Part shown: positions 28,004-38,775 of the stretch, piece after piece | Layout of the letters: the number at the start of each line of letters is the position of its first letter | How positions within the stretch are numbered: position 1 is the stretch's first letter | Source: Rickettsia felis URRWXCal2 | GTDB lineage: Bacteria; Pseudomonadota; Alphaproteobacteria; Rickettsiales; Rickettsiaceae | NCBI GenBank assembly: GCA_000012145.1 | Contig: CP000053.1 | Span: 1,054,001-1,118,000, forward strand | Direction: 5' to 3' | DNA length: 64,000 nucleotides | Program-made: the position numbers and the translations under genes | The notes under the pieces: model-generated | Told to the model about the DNA's origin: nothing | What the model saw: the letters and a program-made list of their open reading frames with translations, nothing else | The model's database searches: none

Positions 28004-28785
28004 CTTTTTAATGTCACAAAATACGGTACATGATCCGAAGGTGGCGACCAATCACGTGCTTCCGACAATAAATGGATAGAAAATAATGCATCTTTTAAAT
28101 TATCGCTAACCCAAATATGATCAAGCCTTCTACCTCTGTTAGATTTTTTCCAATCTATATTTCTATAGCTCCACCAAGTATAGAATTTTTCATCAAACGG
28201 AACAAAATGTCTACTACTGTCAATAAAACCTAACGAGTTTTGTAGCTCTACCAATAATGAGCGTTCAATATCGGTATGGCTGATAACATTTCTCAACTGC
28301 TTACTAGACCATACATCATGTTCTAGCGGTGCAATATTCAAGTCCCCCACAATGATAATTTTATCGTTTTTAGTACGGTTAGTAGTTAACCATTCCTGCA
28401 TTAACCTTACATATTCGAGCTTATGCTTAAATTTTAAGTTTACCTCTATATCAGGTATATCACCACCGGCAGGAACATAAAAATTATGTATTTCTATATC
28501 ATTAACTATAGCTGCTATATGCCTTTTATCACTATTATATAATTCCAAAGAAAAAACATTATTCAAAGGAAATTTTGAAATAATAGCAACACCGTTATAT
28601 GATTTCTGCCCTGAATATGTTACATGTTCATAGCCTATATTTTTAATAACTTCAAGAGGAAATAGCGAATCATCTACTTTTGTTTCCTGAAGTAAAATAA
28701 TATCCGGCTGATGTTCATGTGCTAACTTTCTTAATAAATCAATACGTAGACGCAATGAATTAATATTCCAAGTAACTATCTTCAT
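27982..28785 (-). CDS. xthA: Exodeoxyribonuclease III
   Basis: AP endonuclease/exonuclease of base-excision repair. 267 residues with WNINSLRLR, LQETKVDD, GDLNIAPLEHDVW, RRLDHIWVS and the catalytic SDHVPYFV at the end. The C-terminal VIASER and stop are encoded by the right arm of a family A palindrome, so the native tail has been replaced, without harm to the catalytic motifs. Confidence 0.95.
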   Translation of the reverse strand: MKIVTWNINSLRLRIDLLRKLAHEHQPDIILLQETKVDDSLFPLEVIKNIGYEHVTYSGQKSYNGVAIISKFPLNNVFSLELYNSDKRHIAAIVNDIEIHNFYVPAGGDIPDIEVNLKFKHKLEYVRLMQEWLTTNRTKNDKIIIVGDLNIAPLEHDVWSSKQLRNVISHTDIERSLLVELQNSLGFIDSSRHFVPFDEKFYTWWSYRNIDWKKSNRGRRLDHIWVSDNLKDALFSIHLLSEARDWSPPSDHVPYFVTLKSVIASER

Positions 28786-28798
28786 TTAATGTTTTTAT

Positions 28799-29983
28799 TT
28801 AATCCTTTTTTATAGCTGCCCCTATTATTGCATCTCTGAAATAAATTATTCCAAGTTGATTTAAAGGATTTTTCATGTCAATTTTATCTTTTTCTTCTTC
28901 AGGAATTTTAATCATAGTATTGCTGAGTATAGCAAAATAAAGATTATCAGGCAAAACATACCCTGCTTCACTTTGTATTCCAAGGGCTTTTCCGGTATAA
29001 TGAATCATTAAATGCTTAGAATCAAGATCCGTAAGGAAAATACCGTAACCCATATAAGACTTACGCCCTTCTATATCTTTTGCTAAAAAATATTTAGTAG
29101 TCATAAGTTTATACGACTTCTTAGAAAGAATTTTCCCCTCATTTAATGCCCTATACCATTTAATAAGATCAACCGGTGTTGATATTATACCACCGTCAGC
29201 ACAAGGAACTGCTAAAAAATCAGCAGTTACAGGAGTAAATATAGGTTTATTACTATTATTAGGCGTTAAAAAATATCTTACCGGATAATTAGAACTAATA
29301 ACGTTCTTTTGGATTCTAGCGGCTTCACTATATGAAGCAAAGCTAGTAGATTTCATATTAAGAGGTTTAAAAAATTCATCATAAAAAAAGTTAGCTAAAT
29401 CTTTTTTAGCCACCTTTTCGATAATCATACCTAGTATAACAAAATTAGTATTACTATATTTAAATTTTTTCCCTATAGATATTTCTAAAGATTTAGAAGA
29501 AACAAATTGTAATATTTTCTTGTGAATCTCTTTCTTAGGCATATTTAAATCAAGTTTAACAAAACTAAAATATTCAGCAATACCGCTACTATGCGTTAAT
29601 AAATTATGAATAGATATTTTATACGCCCAATCCGGTACTTTTCCACCCCACATTTCCGGATCAAGATATTTATAGATTTTATCGTTAATATTTAATAATT
29701 CCTGTTCTTGTAATTTTAAAATTCCTGCTGCTGTAAAAGGCTTTGTAGCAGAAGCAATAGGCATCATTTCATTTGCTTTTAATTGCTCACCGTTTAAAGC
29801 AAAGATTCCTTTAGCACCGGTTAATAAAGGTTTATAGTCATCGGCAAACATAAAAACGGCATTTAAAAATCTATTACTTAGATATTCTTTTTCTGCTTCA
29901 TTGATTCTTTGCTGTATATCTGCAAAACAATTAATACTATTAGTAATTAAAAAAAGCAGCAATAAAAAATATCTACGAATCAT
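28799..29983 (-). CDS. Exported beta-lactamase-related serine hydrolase
   Basis: Class C beta-lactamase/DD-peptidase-like protein, 394 residues. Start at ATG 29983 with GGAG upstream; it overlaps the end of rluC by a few bases on the same strand. A signal peptide (MIRRYFLLLLFLITNSINCFA), the active-site SATK, the YSN motif (FKYSNTNFVILGMIIEK) and the later HYTGKALG region (H-x-G-like) are visible. It may act on peptidoglycan peptides or as an esterase; beta-lactam hydrolysis cannot be inferred from motifs. Confidence 0.8.
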   Translation of the reverse strand: MIRRYFLLLLFLITNSINCFADIQQRINEAEKEYLSNRFLNAVFMFADDYKPLLTGAKGIFALNGEQLKANEMMPIASATKPFTAAGILKLQEQELLNINDKIYKYLDPEMWGGKVPDWAYKISIHNLLTHSSGIAEYFSFVKLDLNMPKKEIHKKILQFVSSKSLEISIGKKFKYSNTNFVILGMIIEKVAKKDLANFFYDEFFKPLNMKSTSFASYSEAARIQKNVISSNYPVRYFLTPNNSNKPIFTPVTADFLAVPCADGGIISTPVDLIKWYRALNEGKILSKKSYKLMTTKYFLAKDIEGRKSYMGYGIFLTDLDSKHLMIHYTGKALGIQSEAGYVLPDNLYFAILSNTMIKIPEEEKDKIDMKNPLNQLGIIYFRDAIIGAAIKKD

Positions 29984-29987
29984 AACT

Positions 29988-30905
29988 TCAACACTCCACA
30001 AACTTATCAGTAAAATAAAACGGTAATTTTGCTTCTAAATTAATCTCTTTACCAAAAATCTTTTCAGATAAACATATATTATTAGCATGCAAGAACATAT
30101 ATTTACTATACGGCATTATTTCTTTATTACCATATTTATCATCCCCAACTATCGGGCAACCTAATAATTTAGCATGCAACCTTAATTGATGCATTCTACC
30201 TGTAACCGGTGTAAATTCAATTAAAAATAAGTTATTATCAAGTGATTTAAGTAATTTATAATAAGTAATGGCAAGTTTACCATTTTCACTATAAATATCA
30301 GTAATTTTAGGTGTACTTCCCTTACTCTTCTCTATATTACTTCTAACTTCTCCTACATTTTTAATTGGCTTTCCATAGGTTACGGCAAAATATGTTTTTA
30401 CAACCAATTTTTCTTTAAAAGCATCATGAAGTTTTACATTACTTAAATAATTTTTGGCTATTAAGAGCAAACCGCTTGTTTCTTTATCTAACCTATGTAC
30501 TAGCTTAAAATCAGCACCTTTATAATTCAAATATTTTAATGCAGAGTCAATAGATAAATTTATTTTACTGCCACCTTGAGTAGCAAGACCTGCAGGTTTA
30601 TTTATAGCTATTAAATTATCATCTTCATATATCAAATAATCGGTAGTAATTTTCTTCGCTAGCTTAATTTCAGCATCGGTAAAAACCAATTTTTCGGGTT
30701 GCTTAACAGGTAAATTAAACTTATCGTTAATAAAAATTTTATCGCCGCCCTTTACTCTTAAACTCGCTTCTGCTTTCTGAGAATTAACGGTAATTTGTTT
30801 TTGACGTAATGCTTTCTCTATTACTCCTTGAGTCAATAACGGATATAGACGTTTTAAATATTTATCTAATCTAGAAGAAATAGGAGTATTGACATCGATG
30901 ATCAT
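29988..30905 (-). CDS. rluC: 23S rRNA pseudouridine synthase, RluC/RluD family
   Basis: 305 residues: N-terminal S4 RNA-binding domain (SRLDKYLKRLYP, ITVNSQKAEASLRVKGGD), then the catalytic domain with HRLDKETSGLLLIAK (catalytic Asp) and GRMHQLRLHAKLLG. RluC, which modifies 23S positions 955, 2504 and 2580 in E. coli, is the best fit; RluD cannot be ruled out by eye. Confidence 0.85.
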   Translation of the reverse strand: MIIDVNTPISSRLDKYLKRLYPLLTQGVIEKALRQKQITVNSQKAEASLRVKGGDKIFINDKFNLPVKQPEKLVFTDAEIKLAKKITTDYLIYEDDNLIAINKPAGLATQGGSKINLSIDSALKYLNYKGADFKLVHRLDKETSGLLLIAKNYLSNVKLHDAFKEKLVVKTYFAVTYGKPIKNVGEVRSNIEKSKGSTPKITDIYSENGKLAITYYKLLKSLDNNLFLIEFTPVTGRMHQLRLHAKLLGCPIVGDDKYGNKEIMPYSKYMFLHANNICLSEKIFGKEINLEAKLPFYFTDKFVEC

Positions 30906-30920
30906 TTAGAGCTTTTTATT

Positions 30921-31112
30921 GTGTTGTTGCGTGGCTTGGTTTCCCGTCATTGCGAGAAGAATTACGTAGTAATTCGACGAAGCAATCCAGTTAAAAATTC
31001 TGATTTACAGAATTTTTTTATTATTTTTTCTAGATTGCCACGTCGCTTCGCTCCTCGCAATGACGACTAGATATCTACGCGGGAATGACATAAAACAATC
31101 TACGTAGCAATA
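30921..31112. repeat. TIR-unit arms around a family A palindrome
   Basis: TTGTTGCGTGGCTTGG on the left and CTACGTAGCAAT on the right bracket a family A element (30946-31065) whose centre is AAAATTCTGATTTACAGAATTTTTTT, a terminator-like hairpin. Confidence 0.72.
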
Positions 31113-31134
31113 CCGACTTAACCACAGTAATATT

Positions 31135-32148
31135 TTAACTAGTTTTTATTATAAAATAGCACCAAATTATTATAGATAAAAGGATTATAGCAAAAAGCTG
31201 ATGTATAGAGGCAATTATTATAGGTACAGAATATAAAAGAGTAATTATTCCGGTAGATATCTGCATCAATAATGCAATCATTAGAAAATACGCTATCTTA
31301 TTTAATTTCGGATGTTCTATTTTTAACAAGCAAATTACTAAAACCACAACAACCAAAAATACGCTATAGCCGCCTAAACGATGTATGAATTGTATAAAAA
31401 CCGGATCATGCAAATTTGCAAGATTAAAGAAATTATCTTTTATCTCCATCGGGATAAAATTATCACCCATTAGCGGAAAACTATTATATATCAGCCCTGC
31501 ATCAAGCCCTGCAACCATCGCCCCTAAAAAAATTTGTACATATATTACAGTAATAGCAATACCGGAAAATATTAGTGGTAATTTTAAATCTGTTTGTGAC
31601 GGTATTAACAAAATATCACAACGATTTTTTATTAATTGATAAAAAAGTATGTGATAAATAATTACGGCAATAATTAAATGAAAAGCAAGTCGAAAATGAC
31701 TAACGGACGGGCTATTCAACAAACCGCTTTTAACCATATACCACCCCATAAAGCCTTGTACGCAAAATAATAGCAAAGCAATTATATAAGGTAGTATGTC
31801 ACGATTTTTTATAACATCTTTAAAATAAAAATATATTAAAGGTACAATATATATTAAAGCTGTAATTCTACCGAGTAACCGATGTACAAACTCTAACAGA
31901 TAAATAAACTTAAACTGCGATAAAGTCATTCCATAATTAATGGAGTTATATTCAGGAAAAGCTTTATATTTAGCAAATTCCGCTTGCCAGCTTTCAAAAC
32001 TAAAAGGCGGCAAAATACCGGTTACCGGACGCCACTCAACTATAGATAAACCAGAACCTGTAAGCCTTGTTATCCCCCCTATAACAATCATCGCTATGAC
32101 CATTATACAACTTATAAACAACCATTTTGTAATTAAACTCTTCTGCAC
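31135..32148 (-). CDS. ctaA: Heme A synthase (CtaA/COX15)
   Basis: Integral membrane enzyme oxidising heme O to heme A for cytochrome oxidase. 337 residues, eight hydrophobic segments; VIGGITRLTGSGLSIVEWRPV (class-typical first helix), LLEFVHRLLGR and FIQFIHRLGGY carry the conserved heme-binding His. The length matches alphaproteobacterial type-II CtaA. Confidence 0.95.
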   Translation of the reverse strand: MQKSLITKWLFISCIMVIAMIVIGGITRLTGSGLSIVEWRPVTGILPPFSFESWQAEFAKYKAFPEYNSINYGMTLSQFKFIYLLEFVHRLLGRITALIYIVPLIYFYFKDVIKNRDILPYIIALLLFCVQGFMGWYMVKSGLLNSPSVSHFRLAFHLIIAVIIYHILFYQLIKNRCDILLIPSQTDLKLPLIFSGIAITVIYVQIFLGAMVAGLDAGLIYNSFPLMGDNFIPMEIKDNFFNLANLHDPVFIQFIHRLGGYSVFLVVVVLVICLLKIEHPKLNKIAYFLMIALLMQISTGIITLLYSVPIIIASIHQLFAIILLSIIIWCYFIIKTS

Positions 32149-32190
32149 TTTTATTTTAAGTTTATGTTTTTATTTTATTGCATTGTTAGC

Positions 32191-32349
32191 GGGCATTGCT
32201 GCGTGGATCAAGAAAAGTGTTCTATGTCATTCCTGCGGAAGCAGGAATCCACCATAAAGCGAGATATATCGAGCTTTTAAAAATCTTTAAAGTAGTATGG
32301 ATTCCTGCTTCCGCAGGAATGACATAGGTATCCACGCAGAAATGACATA
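32191..32349. repeat. TIR unit with a family B core
   Basis: GGGCATTGCTGCGTGGAT (32191) and ATCCACGCAGAAATGAC (end about 32347) bracket a family B palindrome (GTCATTCCTGCGGAAGCAGG to CCTGCTTCCGCAGGAATGAC). Confidence 0.78.
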
Positions 32350-32390
32350 TTAATCAAGACTCTACATTCTTTTCCGTATCTTCAGCGGTA

Positions 32391-34427
32391 TTAGCAGGAC
32401 GTTTCTTTATTTGATTTTTTATTACAATATCTACGTTTTGTCTTTTTTGGAACAGCTTGTGCTTCTTCTAAGCCGGCATTACTACTTACTACAACTTTCA
32501 CCTCTTCCACAACGCTTACGGTTTGCTCTACCGGTTCTTTTACCTCTAAACTCTTATCTTTTACTTCATTAGCAATATTATTACTATTATTAGCTGTTTT
32601 CCATTTATGTTTATTTTTGCGTAACTGTTCTTTTTTCGGCTCTTCTTCAGTATAATCGGCACTATGATTCTGAATTACCGGCTTAACAGGATTAACATTA
32701 TTATTATTTTTCTTCAACAACTTCACTTTTTCAATCGAATAACTATCTGATGTAGCATTAGGATCGGAATAAAAATTAAGCTTTATATTATATTTTTCTT
32801 CAATAAATTTTATCTCAGCACGTTTATTATTAAGTAGATAAATAACTGAAACGATATTAGTAAAAACATTTATTACATCAATTCTTTCTTCAAAAATTTC
32901 ATTCTCTATAGTACGTAAAATCAACATAGCATTAGCGTCACTCGCTCTAATGACTCCTTTACCGTTGCAATGAGAACAAATTGCCGAATTAGTTTCTAAG
33001 AAAGAAGAACGTAATCTCTGCCTTGAGAATTCAAGTAGTCCAAACTGACTAATATTACCGGTTTGTATACGAGCACGGTCACGACTTAAAAACTCTTTAA
33101 AGGATCGTTCAATAATTTTACGATTCTTAGCTTCACTCATGTCTATAAAATCAACAACTATCAAACCTGATAGATCTCTAAGCTTTACTTGCTTCGCTAC
33201 TTCTTTGGCTGCTTCTAAATTAGTTTTTAGTGCCGTTTCTTCAATATTTTTTTCAGAAGTTGATTTACCGGAATTTACATCAATTGAAATAAGAGCTTCT
33301 GTAGGATTAATAACGATATATCCTCCTGAAGGTAGTGTCACGACAGGCTGATATAATTTAACTAATTGCTCTTCTACTTGAAACTTAGTAAATATAGGAG
33401 TTTTATTTTTATGTTCTTTAAGTTTTGAAAGCTCTGAAGGTAATAAATCCTGCATAAATTTTGAAGCGTCTTCATAAGCCTCTTGTCCTTGAATTACCAC
33501 CTCTTTAACATTGTGATCGCACATATCACGTATGGTTTTACGTATTATACTATCTTCTTCATGAATAAAACACGGAGCCGGAAATTTAATAGTACTTTTA
33601 CGAATTTTATTCCATAACCTTGCTAAATAATTATAGTCTTTCTTCAAATCTAAGGTGCTACTTCCTCTACCTGCGGTTCTAACAATGACACTGTAAGCAT
33701 TTTTGTCACCGCTTACTATTTTATTTAAAATATCTTTCAGTCTTTTTCTTTCTTCCCCGTTTGATATTTTACGTGATATGCCATTTTGCGAACCTTTATT
33801 AGGCATTAAAACACAATATTTACCAGCCAAGGATATATAAGTAGTAAAAGCGGCACATTTATTTCCTCGTTCTTCCTTAGTAACCTGTACTAATAATATT
33901 TGGTTTTTTCTTATTACGTCCTGAACTTTATATTGTTTATATTGCAGAACGTTCTGCTCAACACCGCTTTGAATAATTTCAATATCGTCAGCCGCTTCTA
34001 AATTAAGTTCTGACTGGAATTTACTCTCTACTAAATCTTCTATGTTTTTTAGGTCAATTTCTTCACTATCAACCAAAGAATCATATATAGCAGCCGGTTT
34101 CTCTTTATCATCCTCAACCGTAATATTTGAAAGAGCTATTTCAGGAAAAGCATTAACCGGAAAATTTCTCTCTGAGGCAGGCAAATTGTAATAGTTAGGA
34201 TGGATTTCACTAAACGGTAAAAAACCGCTTTTATCCATTCCATACTCTATAAAAACAGCTTGTAGCGACGGTTCTATTCTTGTAACTTTTGCTAAATAAA
34301 TATTACCTTTATTTTGTTGTCTTACAGTTGTTTGAAATTCAATATCTTCTATATTGTTGCTTTGTCCTAATAAAACTACTCTTGTTTCGCTTGGAAAATT
34401 AGCATCAATTATAATCTTTTTATTCAT
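32391..34427 (-). CDS. rne: Ribonuclease E/G family endoribonuclease
   Basis: Single-strand endoribonuclease of mRNA decay and rRNA processing. 678 residues: S1-domain start (RVVLLGQSNNIEDIE, GNIYLAKVTRIEPSLQAVFIEYG), 5'-sensor/RNase-H region, catalytic Asp sites in LISIDVNSGKST and LIVVDFIDMSE, and the Zn-link CSHCNGKG. A lineage-specific acidic insertion (about residues 85-165) interrupts the S1 domain. The C-terminal ~130 residues are low-complexity and basic (KNKHKWK, PKKTKRRYCNKKSNK), a short version of the degradosome scaffold. Confidence 0.94.
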   Translation of the reverse strand: MNKKIIIDANFPSETRVVLLGQSNNIEDIEFQTTVRQQNKGNIYLAKVTRIEPSLQAVFIEYGMDKSGFLPFSEIHPNYYNLPASERNFPVNAFPEIALSNITVEDDKEKPAAIYDSLVDSEEIDLKNIEDLVESKFQSELNLEAADDIEIIQSGVEQNVLQYKQYKVQDVIRKNQILLVQVTKEERGNKCAAFTTYISLAGKYCVLMPNKGSQNGISRKISNGEERKRLKDILNKIVSGDKNAYSVIVRTAGRGSSTLDLKKDYNYLARLWNKIRKSTIKFPAPCFIHEEDSIIRKTIRDMCDHNVKEVVIQGQEAYEDASKFMQDLLPSELSKLKEHKNKTPIFTKFQVEEQLVKLYQPVVTLPSGGYIVINPTEALISIDVNSGKSTSEKNIEETALKTNLEAAKEVAKQVKLRDLSGLIVVDFIDMSEAKNRKIIERSFKEFLSRDRARIQTGNISQFGLLEFSRQRLRSSFLETNSAICSHCNGKGVIRASDANAMLILRTIENEIFEERIDVINVFTNIVSVIYLLNNKRAEIKFIEEKYNIKLNFYSDPNATSDSYSIEKVKLLKKNNNNVNPVKPVIQNHSADYTEEEPKKEQLRKNKHKWKTANNSNNIANEVKDKSLEVKEPVEQTVSVVEEVKVVVSSNAGLEEAQAVPKKTKRRYCNKKSNKETSC

Positions 34428-34853
34428 TTATCTTGCTCACTAACTTGAAGAACAAATAATTAATATAATACTTGTATCTTAAGAAAAATCATTGTTTATC
34501 TTGTATTAATTTATTTAAATAGATAATTTATCTATGATTAAAGAGCAAAAATGAAATTCTAGATAAACTTCAAATAACACCTCTTTAAAATACTAAAAAA
34601 TATATTATTATTTTTCTTACATTAAAATATTTTCATATTATTTAATTCATTAATTTTTTTAAAATTAAACAATAATTATATACAAATTATAAATTAAGAC
34701 TACCATACTTGATTAAAAGCTGATAATCTAATAACTATCCATATATACTTAAATAATGGAATTATGAATCTCTTTAATTTTTAAGATAATAATCTTAATC
34801 ATTATAATTATGAGTTATATACCATGTATTTATGTTTAGCAAACACTTAATTT
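34428..34853. other. 426-base gap between rne and the MFS pseudogene
   Basis: Extremely AT-rich, containing the divergent upstream regions of rne and the MFS gene. I see no palindromic repeat, RNA or convincing ORF in it. Confidence 0.6.
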
Positions 34854-36001
34854 ATGACTTTAAAAAACGATTATAAAACTATTTTTTTCTCGCTTTTGGG
34901 AATATTTATTTTTTCCTGTATTAATGCTATAAATTTTTATAATTTTAAAATCTTTTTACTGATAAATAAAAATCTAGGCGGAGAACAAATAAATCATATA
35001 AATCAAACTAAATTTATAGGTTCGATAATCGCAGGCTTTGCCTTAACACAATTAATTAATAGATTAAGTAATAAAAAAATTATTTTAATTAGCTTATCTT
35101 TATTAATTATTTGTACAATAAACCTCATTTTATTAAATAATTATACTCTAATTAAAATTAATTTTATTTTAATTAATTTTGGAACATTTTCATATTTCAC
35201 TTCTATAACATTAGACATTATTGAGAGTAGCAAAAAAAAGAAATATTTTTTTTAGCTTGTATAATGTTGTTATGGGCGGGTGGAAACTTAATGGTAGATT
35301 TATTGAATCCATTTATAAAACCGACAAATAATACTATAGTAATTTGTGCATTGTTATATTGTATCAATATACTAACTGAATTTCTGCATTATAATCCCAC
35401 ATCTCATAAATTAAATCTAAATTCAAAATTCTCATCCTTAATAAAAAATGTCGAATTACAATTATTGACAGGCTTCGTAGTTGCTTATGTCACCTTGGAT
35501 ATATTATGGTATTATGAAGCTTTTGCATTAAAGAAAGAATTAGCATTAATTAATTTAAGACTCATACTAAAATATATTTTCCTAGCAATATGTTTTTCTA
35601 TAATTCCTATATGCTACATATTAAGCAAAGTAAATAAATATTTGGCTAATTTATCACTAACTATAATTCTGCTCGTCTGCTTTATTTTACTACCGCTTCA
35701 TGGAACTAGTAAAAATCTTAATATATTATATATAATACTAATCGGTAGTTGTTTAGGATCCATTTATATTTGCAATATTTTAATACTAATTGATAAATTT
35801 AGAGATTACGAACTTAGAACAGCTTTATTTTCGTATTTTTCAATGTGCAGCATCGGTATATATGCCGGAGCTTTATCATCTCATGTACCTTACGGCACCA
35901 TTAACGGCAGTGATTTCTTATTTTCCGTTTTTGCCGTAGTCGGTAGTTTTGTAGCCTATCATTTATGGTATTTTATTAGGTATAGATTATATAGATTCTA
36001 A
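34854..36001 (+). pseudogene. MFS-type transporter, frameshifted at an A/T tract
   Basis: A 12-TM permease in two pieces. 34854-35255 encodes about 133 residues with four hydrophobic segments and ends in SSKKKKYFF; 35264-36001 (frame EIFFLACIMLLWAGGNLM from before its first Met) encodes the remaining TM segments. The break falls in AAAAAAAAGAAATATTTTTTTT (about 35230-35253), where a one-base change joins the frames. The major-facilitator assignment rests on hydrophobicity pattern and length; the substrate is unknown. Transcriptional slippage at the tracts could restore some product. Confidence 0.65.
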
Positions 36002-36010
36002 GAGGTTTTT

Positions 36011-36099
36011 GTCATTGCGAGGAGGTACGAAGTACCGACGCGGCAATCTCGTCAAACTTCCTGAGATTGCCGCACTCACTTCGTTCGTTCACAATGACG
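36011..36099. repeat. Family A palindrome upstream of lpxC
   Basis: GTCATTGCGAGGAGGTACG to TCACAATGACG. Confidence 0.78.
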
Positions 36100-36183
36100 A
36101 TTATGTAATATTTTGTAACATAATATAGCTTGTATAATTCGGCATTAAATATTTATATTTAAATATATTTTTTATAGCCTCGC

Positions 36184-37050
36184 ATGCAGCAAAGTACATT
36201 ATTAAAACCGGTTAGTTGTTACGGGATCGGGGTTCACTCGGGAAAACGTACCCAGTTAACTATAGAACCTGCTAAAGAAAATACTGGAATTATATTCATT
36301 AGAACCGATATATCTTCTGAAAATAATTATATTGAAGCTAGCTATTTCAATGTTTCCGATACCTTGTTATCTACCACTATAAGTAATGATCATAAAGTTC
36401 AAATTTCAACAATTGAACATTTAATGGCAGCACTTTGGGGATGCAGCATTGATAATGCAATTATTAAAATTGATGGTCCTGAAGTACCAATTATGGACGG
36501 CAGTAGTAAACCTTTTGTGTTTATGATTGAATGTGCAGGAAAAAAATTACAAAATGCTCCTAAAAAATATCTAAAAATTTTAAAAGATATAAAAGTAGTT
36601 CACAAAGATTGCGAATTATACTGCACTCCTTACGACCACATGACGGTGGATTTAACTATAGATTTTGCTAGCAAAGCTATAGGAAGACAAAATCTAACCT
36701 TTTCCAAACAAGAATCTTTCAATCAAAATATTGCAGACGCCCGAACTTTTGGCTTTACAAAAGAACTCGATTATTTACAAAGTAAAGGACTTGCTCAAGG
36801 TGCCTCATTTGAGAATGCTATAGGAATAGATGAGCAGGATAAAATCTTAAACCCAAACGGCTTACGTTATGAAGATGAATTTGTTCGCCATAAATTATTA
36901 GATTTATTCGGTGATTTATATACCAGCGGCACTAGCGTTGTAAGTTCAATTAAAGGCTATAAAACCAGCCACGCTCTTAATAATGAATTATTACATAGAA
37001 TATTTAGCGATACTACCTCTTACAAATTTGTAACTAACAGTGAGTTATAA
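36184..37050 (+). CDS. lpxC: UDP-3-O-acyl-N-acetylglucosamine deacetylase
   Basis: Zn-dependent committed step of lipid A synthesis. 288 residues with [30 protein letters not shown] (zinc His), [11 protein letters not shown], the [13 protein letters not shown] segment and [14 protein letters not shown] (zinc His/Asp). Convergent with the next gene. Confidence 0.97.
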   Translation: MQQSTLLKPVSCYGIGVHSGKRTQLTIEPAKENTGIIFIRTDISSENNYIEASYFNVSDTLLSTTISNDHKVQISTIEHLMAALWGCSIDNAIIKIDGPEVPIMDGSSKPFVFMIECAGKKLQNAPKKYLKILKDIKVVHKDCELYCTPYDHMTVDLTIDFASKAIGRQNLTFSKQESFNQNIADARTFGFTKELDYLQSKGLAQGASFENAIGIDEQDKILNPNGLRYEDEFVRHKLLDLFGDLYTSGTSVVSSIKGYKTSHALNNELLHRIFSDTTSYKFVTNSEL

Positions 37051-37058
37051 TAATCATT

Positions 37059-38135
37059 TCATATTGTTAAATTTCGCTTTCTTTTTTGCATCCTTTTTAA
37101 ATTTTCACTTTTTGCCCTTTTTATTTCAGCATTATTAACTTTATCTTTATCCATAGCTTTAGTTAACGGACTATATCCTTCGGATTTACTAGGATTTTCA
37201 TAAAATGGATTCATTACATTTTTAATATCTTTAACATAACTCTCTTTTCTATTATCCATTGTTATTTTATTTTCTTTAAAAAATTCTTCTAAACCGTTTC
37301 TTTTTATTTCAAAATTAAAATTACCTCTTATTTCTCGAAATTTTTGTATTTTTTGGTCTTTATTCATACTCCAATAATTCTTATCCGTTATTAATTTTTT
37401 TAAAGTCAATGTTTGTAATACTTGATTCTTAGTATAATTCTCTAATTGTTCTAAATTTTCATATATAGGAGTGTCTTGTTTTTTATATTCTTCATTTATA
37501 TTTAATTTAAATATTGCTTTTATTTCTATTTTTTCCTTTTCAGTAAGACCGTCGATAATTAATAATGCGGTCGTAACTACACCGTAACCCGTAGCTTTTA
37601 ATATATCAAGCACATTACCGCTAGCACCTTTAATAATAGAGGCAGCCAAACTTGCGGCTCCACCTAAATTATTTCCAAATATTCGTCCTGTACTTTTCAA
37701 TTTATTTACATTTAACTCATACTTATCTTGAGTAGTATCCTTACCTACCGTTTGCGGCGTATATAATTCATTTTTCAAAATATCTTTTAAACTCGGTTCT
37801 AATGATAATATATAATCTTGCTGACTTTTAGCATTTCTGTTATGTACTAATAAATTATTCTCTTTATGAAGTTTAAGCAAACCATGCACTTTCAAAGTCT
37901 CATTTATAGCTTGAATTCCTACGCTAATTCCTGAAATAACAGCTACAGCTATAATTATCGGTGATATAGGAGTAAAAAGTCCGGAAACTGCAATTGCTAT
38001 AGAAGCTATGGAAACTGCATAACTTAAACTATTGCTAAATAATATTTTACCGATTTTACTTTGTCTAAAACTAGTCCAATAAGATTTTAACTTATTAAAT
38101 ATTTTTCTAATCCTTGATTTTTTTGAATCAGACAT
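37059..38135 (-). CDS. Unknown membrane-associated protein
   Basis: 358 residues. Basic N-terminus (KKSRIRKIFNKLKSYWTSF), two adjacent hydrophobic segments (about residues 38-75), a middle Gly/Ala-rich hydrophobic stretch (GGAASLAASIIKGASG, about residues 155-195) and a long charged helical C-terminus ending KRMQKRKRNL. I recognise no family. The repeated amphipathic and Gly/Ala-rich segments would allow membrane insertion, as in some secreted rickettsial proteins, but this is speculation. Convergent with lpxC; divergent from cycM, with 112 AT-rich bases between. Confidence 0.6.
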   Translation of the reverse strand: MSDSKKSRIRKIFNKLKSYWTSFRQSKIGKILFSNSLSYAVSIASIAIAVSGLFTPISPIIIAVAVISGISVGIQAINETLKVHGLLKLHKENNLLVHNRNAKSQQDYILSLEPSLKDILKNELYTPQTVGKDTTQDKYELNVNKLKSTGRIFGNNLGGAASLAASIIKGASGNVLDILKATGYGVVTTALLIIDGLTEKEKIEIKAIFKLNINEEYKKQDTPIYENLEQLENYTKNQVLQTLTLKKLITDKNYWSMNKDQKIQKFREIRGNFNFEIKRNGLEEFFKENKITMDNRKESYVKDIKNVMNPFYENPSKSEGYSPLTKAMDKDKVNNAEIKRAKSENLKRMQKRKRNLTI

Positions 38136-38247
38136 TTATTTTTCTCTCCAAAGAACAAATATTTTTATAAATTTTTCTTTTATTTATTTAATTAACTTCT
38201 CTTACAACTTAAATTATAGTATAAATTCTAATAAAAAAACAAAATAA

Positions 38248-38775
38248 ATGTCTGGAAAAGAATTAAATAAAATTGTTGCAGCCATCTTATTTGCTAGTTT
38301 AATTGCTATGATGGTTGGATTTGTTGCAAATATATTATATAAACCCACTCTAGAGTTACAGCATCGCGGCTACAGCGTTGCGGTTCAAGAATCATCAGAA
38401 AATCAAAATACTACCGCATCAGAGCAAGCACCGGTAAATATACCGGAATTAATGAAGACTGCTAACGCCGATAACGGTCGTGAAATAGCCAAGAAATGTT
38501 TAGTGTGTCATTCTCTTGATAAAGACGGTCCAAATAAACTAGGACCGCATCTTTGGGATGTAGCAGGCAGACCAAAAGCAAGCATAGCAGACTATAAATA
38601 TTCTCCTGCTCTATCAAAACTCGGCGGCGTATGGGATGATGATAGTTTATTTGCTTTCTTACATAAACCAAGTAGCTATGCACCAGGAACCAAAATGTCC
38701 TTTGCTGGTATCTCAAAACCACAAGACATAGCTGACGTAATATTATTTTTAAAAACTTATGTTCATGATAAATAA
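38248..38775 (+). CDS. cycM: Membrane-anchored cytochrome c (CycM type)
   Basis: 175 residues: N-terminal uncleaved anchor (ILFASLIAMMVGFVANILY), a linker, and a class I cytochrome c domain with heme site CLVCH, KLGPHLWDVAGRPKA and distal Met in PGTKMSFAGI. CycM-type cytochromes carry electrons from bc1 to the aa3 oxidase, matching petABC and ctaA in this window. Its end overlaps the start of nfeD by 17 bases. Confidence 0.93.
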   Translation: MSGKELNKIVAAILFASLIAMMVGFVANILYKPTLELQHRGYSVAVQESSENQNTTASEQAPVNIPELMKTANADNGREIAKKCLVCHSLDKDGPNKLGPHLWDVAGRPKASIADYKYSPALSKLGGVWDDDSLFAFLHKPSSYAPGTKMSFAGISKPQDIADVILFLKTYVHDK

